Shown: positions 7,306 through 15,085 of the stretch, piece by piece
Layout: each line of letters opens with the position of its first letter
How positions within the stretch are numbered: position 1 is the first letter of the stretch
NCBI GenBank assembly: GCA_031278975.1
Contig: JAITJL010000009.1
Span: 32,001 to 67,522, forward strand
Origin: Puniceicoccales bacterium
Lineage (GTDB): Bacteria > Verrucomicrobiota > Verrucomicrobiia > Opitutales > UBA9783
Direction of reading: 5' to 3'
DNA length: 35,522 nt
The notes under the pieces: model-generated
The model's input: the letters and a program-made list of their open reading frames with translations, nothing else
Told to the model about the DNA's origin: nothing
Databases searched by the model: none
Made by a program: the position numbers and the translations under genes

Positions 7306-8224
7306 GTTTTTGTTTAAATTAAGCAAACTTGCTTGCATATCCATGGGTGCAGTCATTTTTATTCCTTTATTGCTTGGAGAAAGCAAAATATTGGATAAGA
7401 TTGTGGCACGTGTAGGAGACGAAATTATCACGCAGCAGGATTTAGAAAGTCAAATATACCAACTTTCGTATCAATCGCAGGACAAAGAAGAAATTCGAAT
7501 CTTTTGTTTGAATCATTTAATTGAACAAGCATTGCTTTTACAGGATTTTAATGCCCGTAAAGGGAATGTTGTTACAAGCCAATTGGACAATCAAATGAAT
7601 GCCGTTGTTCAGGATAACTTTCAAGGTGATTACCGTGCATTTATGAGTTATTTAAGAAATAAAGAGCAGAGTTTTGTCGGATTCCGAAATGATTTAAAAA
7701 GGTCTATCATTATCCATGCAATGCGCCAGCAGACTTTAAAAAGTGCGTTCAACATAAGTCCCCAAGCTGTCATCGATTATTATCGTGCTCATTTAAGTGA
7801 TTTTACGCAACCTACTTCTATTTTGCTGGAACAAAAGTGCTTTAAAGTAGACTCGCTTCTTTCGGATAGTGAAATGAAAAAAATTGATTACTACAATAAG
7901 GGTTTACAGGAAGGTAAAAGTGTGGTTGCTTTAGCTAACGAGTTGGATGAGTTCAATTTATCGCATACATGGTATACGGTGTCTGAATTGGCGCCATGTT
8001 TGGCAGAAAAAGCTTTTTTGTTACCCGTGGGTGGATACTCAGAAATCATCGAACACAACAATCTTTATTTCGTCTTGCACATCTTGGATAAACAAGATGC
8101 GCATGTCCAACCTCTTGTGGAAGTGCAGTCGGTTATCGAAGAATGTCTACTGAAGGCAATGAATGAACAAGCTTTTCAACAATGGATTCAAGTGCTCAAA
8201 TCAAGAATACCTGTTGAAATATGA
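7304..8224 (+). CDS. SurA-like periplasmic chaperone / peptidyl-prolyl isomerase
   Basis: Exported folding factor for outer-membrane or periplasmic proteins, 306 residues. The start at 7304 gives a good signal peptide (MFLFKLSKLACISMGAVIF, then a hydrophobic stretch ending near GES). Next comes the SurA/PpiC N-terminal pattern KILDKIVARVGDEIITQQDLESQ and the helical block CLNHLIEQALLLQDF. The second half (ILLEQKCFKVDS to YFVLHILDKQ) is a weakly conserved parvulin-like domain that may not be catalytically active. A longer frame from 7223 exists, but it would put the signal peptide internally. A perfect hairpin spans the ribosome site and start codon. It is divergent from the CoA-transferase. 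Confidence 0.85.
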   Translation: MFLFKLSKLACISMGAVIFIPLLLGESKILDKIVARVGDEIITQQDLESQIYQLSYQSQDKEEIRIFCLNHLIEQALLLQDFNARKGNVVTSQLDNQMNAVVQDNFQGDYRAFMSYLRNKEQSFVGFRNDLKRSIIIHAMRQQTLKSAFNISPQAVIDYYRAHLSDFTQPTSILLEQKCFKVDSLLSDSEMKKIDYYNKGLQEGKSVVALANELDEFNLSHTWYTVSELAPCLAEKAFLLPVGGYSEIIEHNNLYFVLHILDKQDAHVQPLVEVQSVIEECLLKAMNEQAFQQWIQVLKSRIPVEI

Positions 8225-8241
8225 TTATGTCGTGGTTAAGA

Positions 8242-8355
8242 AGTCTGCATTTATACAATCCCTAAATATGCATATAGGGCTTTTGAAGAACCTAAATGCT
8301 ATTGTAGAGTTTTTGATCAAAATAAGAACTTGTCAACAACCGATTTTTGCAGACT
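8242..8355 (+). ncRNA. Candidate structured RNA in the surA-like / CPBP gap
   Basis: AGTCTGCA (8242-8249) and TGCAGACT (8348-8355) are perfect 8-bp complements enclosing 98 nt. Inside are a CCCTA/TAGGG hairpin (8260-8264 with 8275-8279) followed by CTTTT, and the 12-bp palindrome TTTTGATCAAAA (8311-8322). No coding content is seen. It could be a 3'-UTR structure, a small RNA or chance in AT-rich DNA; I do not recognise the family. Confidence 0.25.
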
Positions 8356-8441
8356 AGAAGGGCGTATTTTAAACCAGACGCTCATAAAATTGATCGATAT
8401 AAAAATGAATTTACTGTGAACGGTTTTTAACCAAAATAACC

Positions 8442-9356
8442 ATGCGTCCTTTTTTTCTATCCCACGTTAATTACGTACAAATCGATGGCTTTTCGGATTC
8501 TGTTTCCCTCACAACCCCAAGCTTGATTTATATATTTTTTAGTATTTTATTCTTTTTATATGGCCTGGGATCCCTCATTAATAAGGCTTTTTATAAATTG
8601 TTCCACAGACATACCTCGCAAGATGCTCGGCACAAACCGCTTGCGCTTCATTGGGAGTGGGTACCTTTCATGTTGTTTTGCTTTGCTTGCATTTTAATTC
8701 CACTGTTTATTCAAAATATATGCCTAAAATTACTGGCAAATCAACTTCCCATAAATCCTGTTGAACGTACGTTGTGCGTAACATTTTTGGGGCAAATGGG
8801 ATTACTTGGATTACTTTATCAGATCTTTTTTCGTATAACGCACACATTTTCTGGGGGTGGCCAGACGCCATTGCGTTTTTTTCAAAGTTTTTTGCGAAGT
8901 TTTACGTATTACTGCGAAGTATTACCTTTGTTGATTCCCATTACAATCGTTTGGCAAATTTTTTTGCGGTGGCTTGTGGAACATCAATACCCCGTTGCTT
9001 TGGATGTTCAACCCATTGTTCATCTACTTTCCGAAAATGTATTATCACCTGGATACCTGATTCTAACTGGCATTAGCGTAATTTGCCTAGCGCCGTTGAG
9101 CGAGGAATGGTTGTTTAGGGGAGTCGTTTACCGTTTTCTCAATACGCGTTTTAATCACGTAATTGCCCTTATGGTGAGTTCATTTTTATTTGCGGTACTC
9201 CACTTGCATTTTGCCTCTTTCCTCCCATTGTTTTTTTTGGGATGTTGGTTGGGGTACGCTTACCGTAGCACGGGAGACATCAAAGTCAGTATTTTTCTGC
9301 ATGCGTTATTTAATGGAACGAATTACTTATTGCTCGTAAGCCTCAAAGGGAACTGA
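8442..9356 (+). CDS. CPBP-family (CAAX-protease-like) intramembrane metalloprotease
   Basis: Multi-pass membrane protein of 304 residues from the CPBP/Abi family of intramembrane proteases. The three family motifs are present: EEWLFR (Glu221, Glu222, Arg226), FAVLHLHF with its histidine, and HALFNGTN with His and Asn. About seven hydrophobic segments are visible, with membrane helices both before and within the motif region. The substrate cannot be inferred. The ATG start at 8442 has no obvious ribosome site. The tsaE gene begins one base after its stop, so the two form a small operon. Confidence 0.87.
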   Translation: MRPFFLSHVNYVQIDGFSDSVSLTTPSLIYIFFSILFFLYGLGSLINKAFYKLFHRHTSQDARHKPLALHWEWVPFMLFCFACILIPLFIQNICLKLLANQLPINPVERTLCVTFLGQMGLLGLLYQIFFRITHTFSGGGQTPLRFFQSFLRSFTYYCEVLPLLIPITIVWQIFLRWLVEHQYPVALDVQPIVHLLSENVLSPGYLILTGISVICLAPLSEEWLFRGVVYRFLNTRFNHVIALMVSSFLFAVLHLHFASFLPLFFLGCWLGYAYRSTGDIKVSIFLHALFNGTNYLLLVSLKGN

Positions 9357-9357
9357 A

Positions 9358-9780
9358 GTGTTGTTGGATGATTTAAAGCAAGGGATTGCTGTCCAATCTG
9401 TTGCCAAATGGCAGCAAATTGCGATGGATTTTGCACGTTACTGCGCGGATGCGTGTTACTTGGCGCTTCACGGAGATTTAGGAAGTGGTAAAACAACGTT
9501 TGTTAAGGGACTGGGTATGGCTTGGCATATTCCTTTTATAAAAAGTCCTTCATTTAATATAGTTGATTTGCATGTGGGAACACGTCGACTTGCACACGTG
9601 GATGCTTATCGACTTAATCGGGATTCTCTAGAATATTTAGGTTTGGAAGATTTTTTAAAACCTCCCTTTTGTCTAGCCGTCGAATGGCCTGAACTTTTTC
9701 CGATTTCCATAAACTTTTCATATCATTTGTATTTTACAACAATCATTGAAGGTCATCACAAAATTCGATGGGAACCCTAA
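9358..9780 (+). CDS. tsaE: tRNA threonylcarbamoyladenosine biosynthesis ATPase TsaE
   Basis: P-loop ATPase required with TsaB, TsaC and TsaD to make the t6A modification next to the anticodon of ANN-decoding tRNAs; cytoplasmic. The Walker A GDLGSGKTT is at about residues 39-47, followed by the family patterns SPSFNIVDLH, HVDAYRL and VEWPEL. The 140-residue length is typical. It starts with GTG one base after the CPBP stop, with TTG at 9361 as alternative; coupled translation is likely. None of its partner genes is in the window. Confidence 0.9.
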   Translation: MLLDDLKQGIAVQSVAKWQQIAMDFARYCADACYLALHGDLGSGKTTFVKGLGMAWHIPFIKSPSFNIVDLHVGTRRLAHVDAYRLNRDSLEYLGLEDFLKPPFCLAVEWPELFPISINFSYHLYFTTIIEGHHKIRWEP

Positions 9781-9893
9781 AGTTGATTAAGCTGGCGGTT
9801 AAAAATAATAGGAATTTGTGAGTTGTTTTGACCAAGGTTATTAAATGCTGAGATGTTTAAAAGGGTTGTAGTTGTTCATGCGATACTGTTTGG

Positions 9894-10074
9894 TACGGCC
9901 CCTAGAGGGTAAGTATCAAAGTGCGCAGTGTGTATTATTTTACTGCGTCTTAGATTGCAAATAGTGTTGCTTATGACAGAAAAAGCAATGTGAATGTACG
10001 TAGGCCGTAAGAGAGGTGTGCAATAAGAATTGTAGGCTCCGTGGCTGCGTGTCTATTGCAGAAAAAAGTTGCAC
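9894..10074 (+). promoter_or_regulatory. Candidate structured leader of the ABC-transporter operon
   Basis: The 323-base gap between tsaE and the ABC ATPase contains nested inverted repeats. TACGGCC (9894-9900) pairs with GGCCGTA (10003-10009) and encloses two hairpins: GCGCAGT/ACTGCGT (9923-9929, 9942-9948) and TTGCTT/AAGCAA (9967-9972, 9983-9988). Together these form a possible three-way junction. Downstream, GTGCAATA (10018-10025) can pair with TATTGCA (10054-10060) or, exclusively, with TTGCAC (10069-10074), just before the start at 10104. No known riboswitch class is recognised, and regulation is inference. Confidence 0.3.
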
Positions 10075-10103
10075 TTCTCGAAAATTTTTGGGAAAGTGAA
10101 CGC

Positions 10104-11081
10104 ATGGCATCTGCGATTGTTGTTCGAGATTTAACCAAGTACTACGGGCGGAAAGTAGCCATTCAGAAGTTAAATTTTGAAGTTCAGTCCGGACATATTG
10201 TTGGATTTCTAGGGCCCAATGGTGCCGGCAAAAGTACGACATTGCGCATATTATGCGGGCTTATACCTGCTTCTTCGGGATGCGTTTACATTCACGGTTT
10301 ATCCGTCACAACACGCATTAAGCAAATCAAACAATCCATGGGGTACATGCCCGAAAGTAATCCGTTGCCTGAGGACATGCGCGTTGAAGAATATTTAAAA
10401 TTTCGTGCACGTATTAAACAAATACCTCATCGGTTGCTTAAAACGTGCGTGTGGGATGCTTTAGAACGTTGCGATCTTCATCGTATAGCTACAAAAAAAA
10501 TGATTGGAGCTTTGTCTAAAGGTTTTAAACAACGTGTGGGTATTGCTGAAGCGTTGTTGGGACAACCTAAGGTCATTATTTTGGATGAACCTACGATTGG
10601 TCTTGATCCGCATCAGATTTTGGGGATTCGTGATTTACTCAAAAAATTGCGCGGTGAAACTACAGTCGTATTTTCAAGTCACATTTTACCGGAAGTTGAG
10701 GCGGCGTGTACGCATTTAATCATTCTTAATCAGGGGCAAATTGTTGCCAATGATACTTCGGAAAACTTGAGAAAACAATATTTTCAGACAACACGTTACG
10801 AAGTGACTTTAGTGGATGAAAATGGTCATTTCCCCGAACGTTTATCGCATGCTCCGGTTGAGTTGTGTTTGAAGAAATCAACCGCCCATGGGGATCAACG
10901 GATGACTTATGCGGTCGAAACAGAATCCACAGAAGAAGGGGTTGAAAGTCAATTGACGCGTTGGATTTTTGAAAATAATTGGCCGTTAATTCAATTTGTA
11001 AAAAAAGAACCCGATTTGGAATCGTTGTTCCTTAAATTGACTTCGGTCGCTTGGAAAAAAATAGATAACGAACGTTTATGA
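10104..11081 (+). CDS. ABC transporter ATP-binding protein, GldA-like
   Basis: ATPase subunit (325 residues) of an ABC-2-type exporter of the kind annotated as gliding-motility transporters. Walker A GPNGAGKST at about residues 36-44, Q-loop MGYMPES, signature LSKGFKQR, Walker B VIILDEP and switch HILPE are all intact, so it should hydrolyse ATP. A C-terminal extension of about 100 residues follows the ATPase core, as in many ABC-2 drug or multisugar exporters. The start at 10104 fits the family (MASAIVVRDLTKYYG) and is preceded by GGGAAAG; a longer frame from 10041 is unlikely. It overlaps the permease by 4 bp (ATGA). Confidence 0.92.
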   Translation: MASAIVVRDLTKYYGRKVAIQKLNFEVQSGHIVGFLGPNGAGKSTTLRILCGLIPASSGCVYIHGLSVTTRIKQIKQSMGYMPESNPLPEDMRVEEYLKFRARIKQIPHRLLKTCVWDALERCDLHRIATKKMIGALSKGFKQRVGIAEALLGQPKVIILDEPTIGLDPHQILGIRDLLKKLRGETTVVFSSHILPEVEAACTHLIILNQGQIVANDTSENLRKQYFQTTRYEVTLVDENGHFPERLSHAPVELCLKKSTAHGDQRMTYAVETESTEEGVESQLTRWIFENNWPLIQFVKKEPDLESLFLKLTSVAWKKIDNERL

Positions 11082-11821
11082 ACACCATTTTAACATTACT
11101 TGCAAGCGAGTGCAAAAAGATGTTATGTCATGCTAGTACTTATTTTATGACGGCACTTTTTTTGGTACTTATGGGATTTAATTATTTGTACATCCTCTTT
11201 TTTTATAGTCGCAACACCATGGAGATAAATACATTGCAGAGTTTTTTTGGTATATTTTGGTTACCCACGCTATGTATTATTCCTTTGCTGACCATGAAGT
11301 CATTTGCTGAAGAACGTCGACTTGGCCTGCTTGAAAGTTTGTTATCGACACCCGTCAGCGTGCACAGCTTGGTAATCAGTAAATTTTTGTCCATTTATGG
11401 GTTATATATCATCTTGTGGGCATTGAGCCTTATTTTCCCATACTTCGCAAATTATTGGTTACGGCAGGATTTGGTGACTCCATTGGTTACAATGCAAGTT
11501 CTTTTGGGAGGAAGCATTTTTATTGCAATTACAAGTTTTTTATTTATCAGTTTAGGTCTATTTGCAAGTAGTTTAACAAAAAGTCAGACGGTTGCGAGTT
11601 TATTGTGTTTTGGATTTCTGTTTGCGTGCTTTACGGGATTCCGGATGTTTTCCGAATACATTGGTTTTCAAGAATGGGGTATCTATGTTGACTTTTTTCG
11701 CACCTTGGAGGATCTTTGCAACGGCATTTTTGATTTACGCCCTTTTTTATTTTTTACACTGGTTGGAGTGCTTATTTTAGCGCTTACCGCGATTGTTATT
11801 GAACAAAAATCTTTACGATGA
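11078..11821 (+). CDS. ABC-2 family permease, GldF-like
   Basis: Membrane subunit (247 residues) of the ABC exporter, with six hydrophobic segments, and the conserved ABC-2 stretch MKSFAEERRLGLLESLLSTPVS between the second and third. This block is typical of the GldF/NosY-type permeases. It overlaps the ATPase upstream and the GldG-like gene downstream by 4 bp each, implying translational coupling. The cargo is unknown. In Bacteroidota the related genes are linked to gliding, but many non-gliding Verrucomicrobiota and Spirochaetes carry them, so the name says little about motility. Confidence 0.9.
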   Translation: MNTILTLLASECKKMLCHASTYFMTALFLVLMGFNYLYILFFYSRNTMEINTLQSFFGIFWLPTLCIIPLLTMKSFAEERRLGLLESLLSTPVSVHSLVISKFLSIYGLYIILWALSLIFPYFANYWLRQDLVTPLVTMQVLLGGSIFIAITSFLFISLGLFASSLTKSQTVASLLCFGFLFACFTGFRMFSEYIGFQEWGIYVDFFRTLEDLCNGIFDLRPFLFFTLVGVLILALTAIVIEQKSLR

Positions 11822-13263
11822 AATTTTTAGATAACTTTAAAAATTTTAACCGCATTAAAATTTTTAACGGTTTTTTGCAAATATTGTTAATCATTACCCT
11901 TTTCTTGGGGTTGCAATACATGCTCAATCACGCCTACGTGCGGGTAGATTTTTCCAATAATCAATGCAATACGCTCAGTACCGAAACGCAGTCATTTTTG
12001 ACCACACTTCAACATTCGGTTGATTTAATTATTTTAACCAATGAATCGCATACTTACGGAAACTTTTTGAAGCAAATGACGCGCTTAGCAGATGCGTATC
12101 ACGCATTCATGGCGCATAAAACTTCTTTAAAATTTAATTTCAAAATCATAAATACACTGCGCAATCCTCAAGAAACTTTGTCCGTAAAAAAAAGATACGA
12201 TTTGTCTGAAAATGAAGGTATTATTTTGGCTATGGGGTCAAAATTCAAGTTTTTACACGAAGACGATTTTTATCGAAAAACGGAAACACAATCGCAATTT
12301 CTAGGTGAACATATTTTGACAAATAACTTATTGGACTTAACGCAAAATCAGCCTAAAATTATTTATTGGATATTGGGACATAAAGAGTACAATTTTAAAG
12401 ATATTCATGGAAATAAAGGGGCTTCCTTGGCAGGTCAGACGCTTAGGCAGCATAACTTTGAGGTACGTCCGCTTGAAAATTGTCTCAGTATTCCACAGGA
12501 TGCAAATATGCTCGTTATTGCGGGTCCACAACTCCCTTATCTGGAAGAAGAATGCGACGCCCTGAAAACTTACTTGTTTCAAAAACGTGGCCGTTTACTT
12601 GTATGTTTACATCCTATTTATGAGCACGGGTTGGAAATATTGCTCAATGCGTTGGGCTTGAAAGATGATGGACAATTGCTTTTGGATGATGGAAAAGATT
12701 TTCTTAGCTCTCAGGGTGATTTAATCATTCGTCGTTTGACGCAACATGAAATAACACAGCCTTTAATTCAGCATAATCTTGGCTTAATATTTGGTCTTAC
12801 GCGTCCCATTACATTGGATCCAAAGGGGAATATGTCTTACTGTGTACAGCTCTTACATTCAGCCGAAACCAGTTGGTCGAAACAACTTGTAAATACGGAC
12901 AGTTTATCCTTCAATGCGCAGCAAGATGTACGATGTTCGCATACTTTAGCTTGCCTCTTTGATAACACACCAAAAACAAATTTTAATGTACAATTGTCCA
13001 ATTCAAAGGCAATTATTGTAGGATGTGCCGATTGGTTAAGCAATGAAAAGATCCTTTCATTGGGGAATCGTTGGTTTTTTTTAAATTGTTTTAAATGGGC
13101 TTTGGGGAATGAATACGCGTTTTTACTCAATCCTCTGCCTCTGAATACCTATACACTCACTTTATCACAGCAGAAATTGTTGCTGCTTTGTTTAAATTTT
13201 CTGATTTTACCGTTTATCTTTTGTTTGTTGGGCATTGTAATACATTCTGTGAGGAAGGAATAA
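11818..13263 (+). CDS. GldG-like ABC-transporter auxiliary protein
   Basis: Periplasm-facing accessory protein (481 residues) of the ABC_transp_aux/GldG family. One N-terminal membrane segment (FLQILLIITLFLGLQYML) is followed by the family opening VRVDFSNNQCNTLS, close to the R-x-D-L-T-x-x-x-x-Y/N-S-LS pattern of GldG proteins. The large soluble domain includes YWILGHKEYNF, and a C-terminal membrane segment (LLLLCLNFLILPFIFCLLGIV) is followed by basic residues. Both ends are therefore in the inner membrane with the bulk outside. It overlaps the permease by 4 bp, and the DUF4340 gene follows after one base. Confidence 0.86.
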   Translation: MKFLDNFKNFNRIKIFNGFLQILLIITLFLGLQYMLNHAYVRVDFSNNQCNTLSTETQSFLTTLQHSVDLIILTNESHTYGNFLKQMTRLADAYHAFMAHKTSLKFNFKIINTLRNPQETLSVKKRYDLSENEGIILAMGSKFKFLHEDDFYRKTETQSQFLGEHILTNNLLDLTQNQPKIIYWILGHKEYNFKDIHGNKGASLAGQTLRQHNFEVRPLENCLSIPQDANMLVIAGPQLPYLEEECDALKTYLFQKRGRLLVCLHPIYEHGLEILLNALGLKDDGQLLLDDGKDFLSSQGDLIIRRLTQHEITQPLIQHNLGLIFGLTRPITLDPKGNMSYCVQLLHSAETSWSKQLVNTDSLSFNAQQDVRCSHTLACLFDNTPKTNFNVQLSNSKAIIVGCADWLSNEKILSLGNRWFFLNCFKWALGNEYAFLLNPLPLNTYTLTLSQQKLLLLCLNFLILPFIFCLLGIVIHSVRKE

Positions 13264-13264
13264 A

Positions 13265-15079
13265 ATGTTACGCTTTGGTTTTACACTGCTATTATTGCTA
13301 TTGAATTTATCTTGGGTTGCCTTCTATTTTTACGTAAAAACGCACTCGAAAGCGACAAACGATGTACCTCGTTTGCAGGTACAATCAAAACTCCTTAACG
13401 TTCAGTCGATTGAAATTGCGCACTTAGATACCGGCAATACTTACAAACTAAAAAAGTCGGCTGCTTCGTGGCAATTGGAAAGTCCATTCCGTTGGGCAGC
13501 CAATAATCTTGCGGTAGAGTCTTTCATTCAACAATTGGACAACTTGGATACAAGACTTAATTTTAAAGCCTGCTACTTGCAAGCGGAAAAAAGTTCACTG
13601 GATCAGTACGGTCTTAATCCCCCTTGGGTTTCGGTAAAAATTGCAAGCGACCAGCGTGTTTACACGCTGCACATTGGGCAGAAAATAAAGTCTAATAATT
13701 GTTTGTACGTATACGAGCCCGAAACACAGATGATTTTTATAAGTACTCCGGAGGCGTTCGATACGTTATTTTTTGAATTGGACAAATGGTGCAGCGCGTA
13801 CGTTTTTCAAGGCAGTTTAAACAATCTGCAGAGTATTGCGTACGATACGCCCACGCAACACGTATTCTTAAGCCAAGAAAAAGAACAATGGTGGTTAAAA
13901 AATCCTGTCAATGCGAAAGCTAGCAATATGCATGTGGAAACGATCATCCACCAAATAAAAAACTTAGAGGTTTTTCGTTTTTTAGATACCAAAGAAATTT
14001 CGAATTTTATTCCACAACTAAATTCTCCTGAACATGTACGTACATTAACGATTGCTGACGATACGCGTACGTATACCCTTAAATTTTTGCCTTATGGCGA
14101 TGATAAAAATATTTTCGTTGCACAAGGAGAAAACTACGATAGGCTTTTTCTTTTTAAATCAACATGGGTTTCTCGACTTGATAATCCGCAAGAAACGCTG
14201 CGTGAACGACAAATTTTTACTTTTCCGATCGCATCCGTAGACAAAGTCATTTACACGCGTGCCGACGATCAAATTGAATTGCATCAAATTGAAGGGCAGC
14301 GGTGGGAAGCTTTACATTATCAGAATCAAGTACTTGTGAACACAGATCGTGCATCTTACAGTGCGATTTACACATTTTTAAAACAATTGAAAACGGTGTA
14401 CATCGAAAGCTTTTTAGACGCTACCTTTTCTTCGCTGAATTTGCATTGTGAAGACTTTATACAAGTAAAGCTGTCTTTGCCCCAAGGGCAAGTGCAATGT
14501 ACGCTGTATGATGTTCAAGGTGATTTTTATTTAAAATTAAAAGACGATCCCACTTTATTTAAAATTACATTATTGGACCCCGAATGTTTCAATTGGTCTT
14601 TCGATGACTTCCGGAATAAGCAAATTTGGCAGTGGAATCAGGATGAACGACTCTACGCATTAAATTGGTTGTCGAGTACAAAAAAGCTTGCCCAAGGTAC
14701 TTTGTTGTTTGCGTTAAAATCATTAGATTTTGAACATCCAAAAATGGCCAAACCGATTGAAAACTTATTAAGAAAGTTGAATGCAAAAAAGTTTATTCGT
14801 TTTAGTGAATATACAATCCCTTACTTTGCTTTTGGTTCTACGATAAATTACTTGTGGCCGCATCGGTTACACATTCAAACAATAGATGCAGAAAATATTG
14901 TTCGAACCTACATTTTGTACGTTGCAAACCGATTGGGCGGTGATTTGCAATTTGCAAAATATCAGGGTAAAATTTTTGCCCTTCATCAATCATGGATAGA
15001 CGCTATTTTTACGTTAACTGAATTGCCTACGTGGGAGCATAAAGCCCTAAAATTTAGCGTATACGGAGAAGCACGGTAA
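13265..15079 (+). CDS. DUF4340-domain protein of the GldG operon
   Basis: Envelope protein of 604 residues with an N-terminal membrane anchor (FGFTLLLLLLNLSWVAFYFYV). The repeated pattern of short beta-rich units, such as IEIAHLDTGNTYKLKKSAASWQLESPF and VDKVIYTRADDQIELHQIEGQRWEAL, is characteristic of DUF4340. This family almost always follows GldG in Verrucomicrobiota, Planctomycetota and Spirochaetota (family knowledge), and it presumably forms part of the same export or envelope machine. It begins one base after the GldG-like stop and is followed after 6 bp by the AsmA-like gene. Its exact function is not known. Confidence 0.83.
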   Translation: MLRFGFTLLLLLLNLSWVAFYFYVKTHSKATNDVPRLQVQSKLLNVQSIEIAHLDTGNTYKLKKSAASWQLESPFRWAANNLAVESFIQQLDNLDTRLNFKACYLQAEKSSLDQYGLNPPWVSVKIASDQRVYTLHIGQKIKSNNCLYVYEPETQMIFISTPEAFDTLFFELDKWCSAYVFQGSLNNLQSIAYDTPTQHVFLSQEKEQWWLKNPVNAKASNMHVETIIHQIKNLEVFRFLDTKEISNFIPQLNSPEHVRTLTIADDTRTYTLKFLPYGDDKNIFVAQGENYDRLFLFKSTWVSRLDNPQETLRERQIFTFPIASVDKVIYTRADDQIELHQIEGQRWEALHYQNQVLVNTDRASYSAIYTFLKQLKTVYIESFLDATFSSLNLHCEDFIQVKLSLPQGQVQCTLYDVQGDFYLKLKDDPTLFKITLLDPECFNWSFDDFRNKQIWQWNQDERLYALNWLSSTKKLAQGTLLFALKSLDFEHPKMAKPIENLLRKLNAKKFIRFSEYTIPYFAFGSTINYLWPHRLHIQTIDAENIVRTYILYVANRLGGDLQFAKYQGKIFALHQSWIDAIFTLTELPTWEHKALKFSVYGEAR

Positions 15080-15085
15080 CGTACG

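Noticed and set aside
10093..10101. AAGTGAACG-like motif recurring near 2860, 10093 and 20270
   Set aside because: Scattered in coding and non-coding DNA with no consistent position; likely chance.
9781..10103. 6S RNA in the leader of the ABC operon
   Set aside because: Size would fit, but the long closing helix and central bubble of 6S RNA could not be drawn; the pairing seen is a three-way junction.
9940..10242. 100-codon minus-strand frame over the ABC leader
   Set aside because: It overlaps the start of the well-supported ATPase gene on the other strand and lacks recognisable content.
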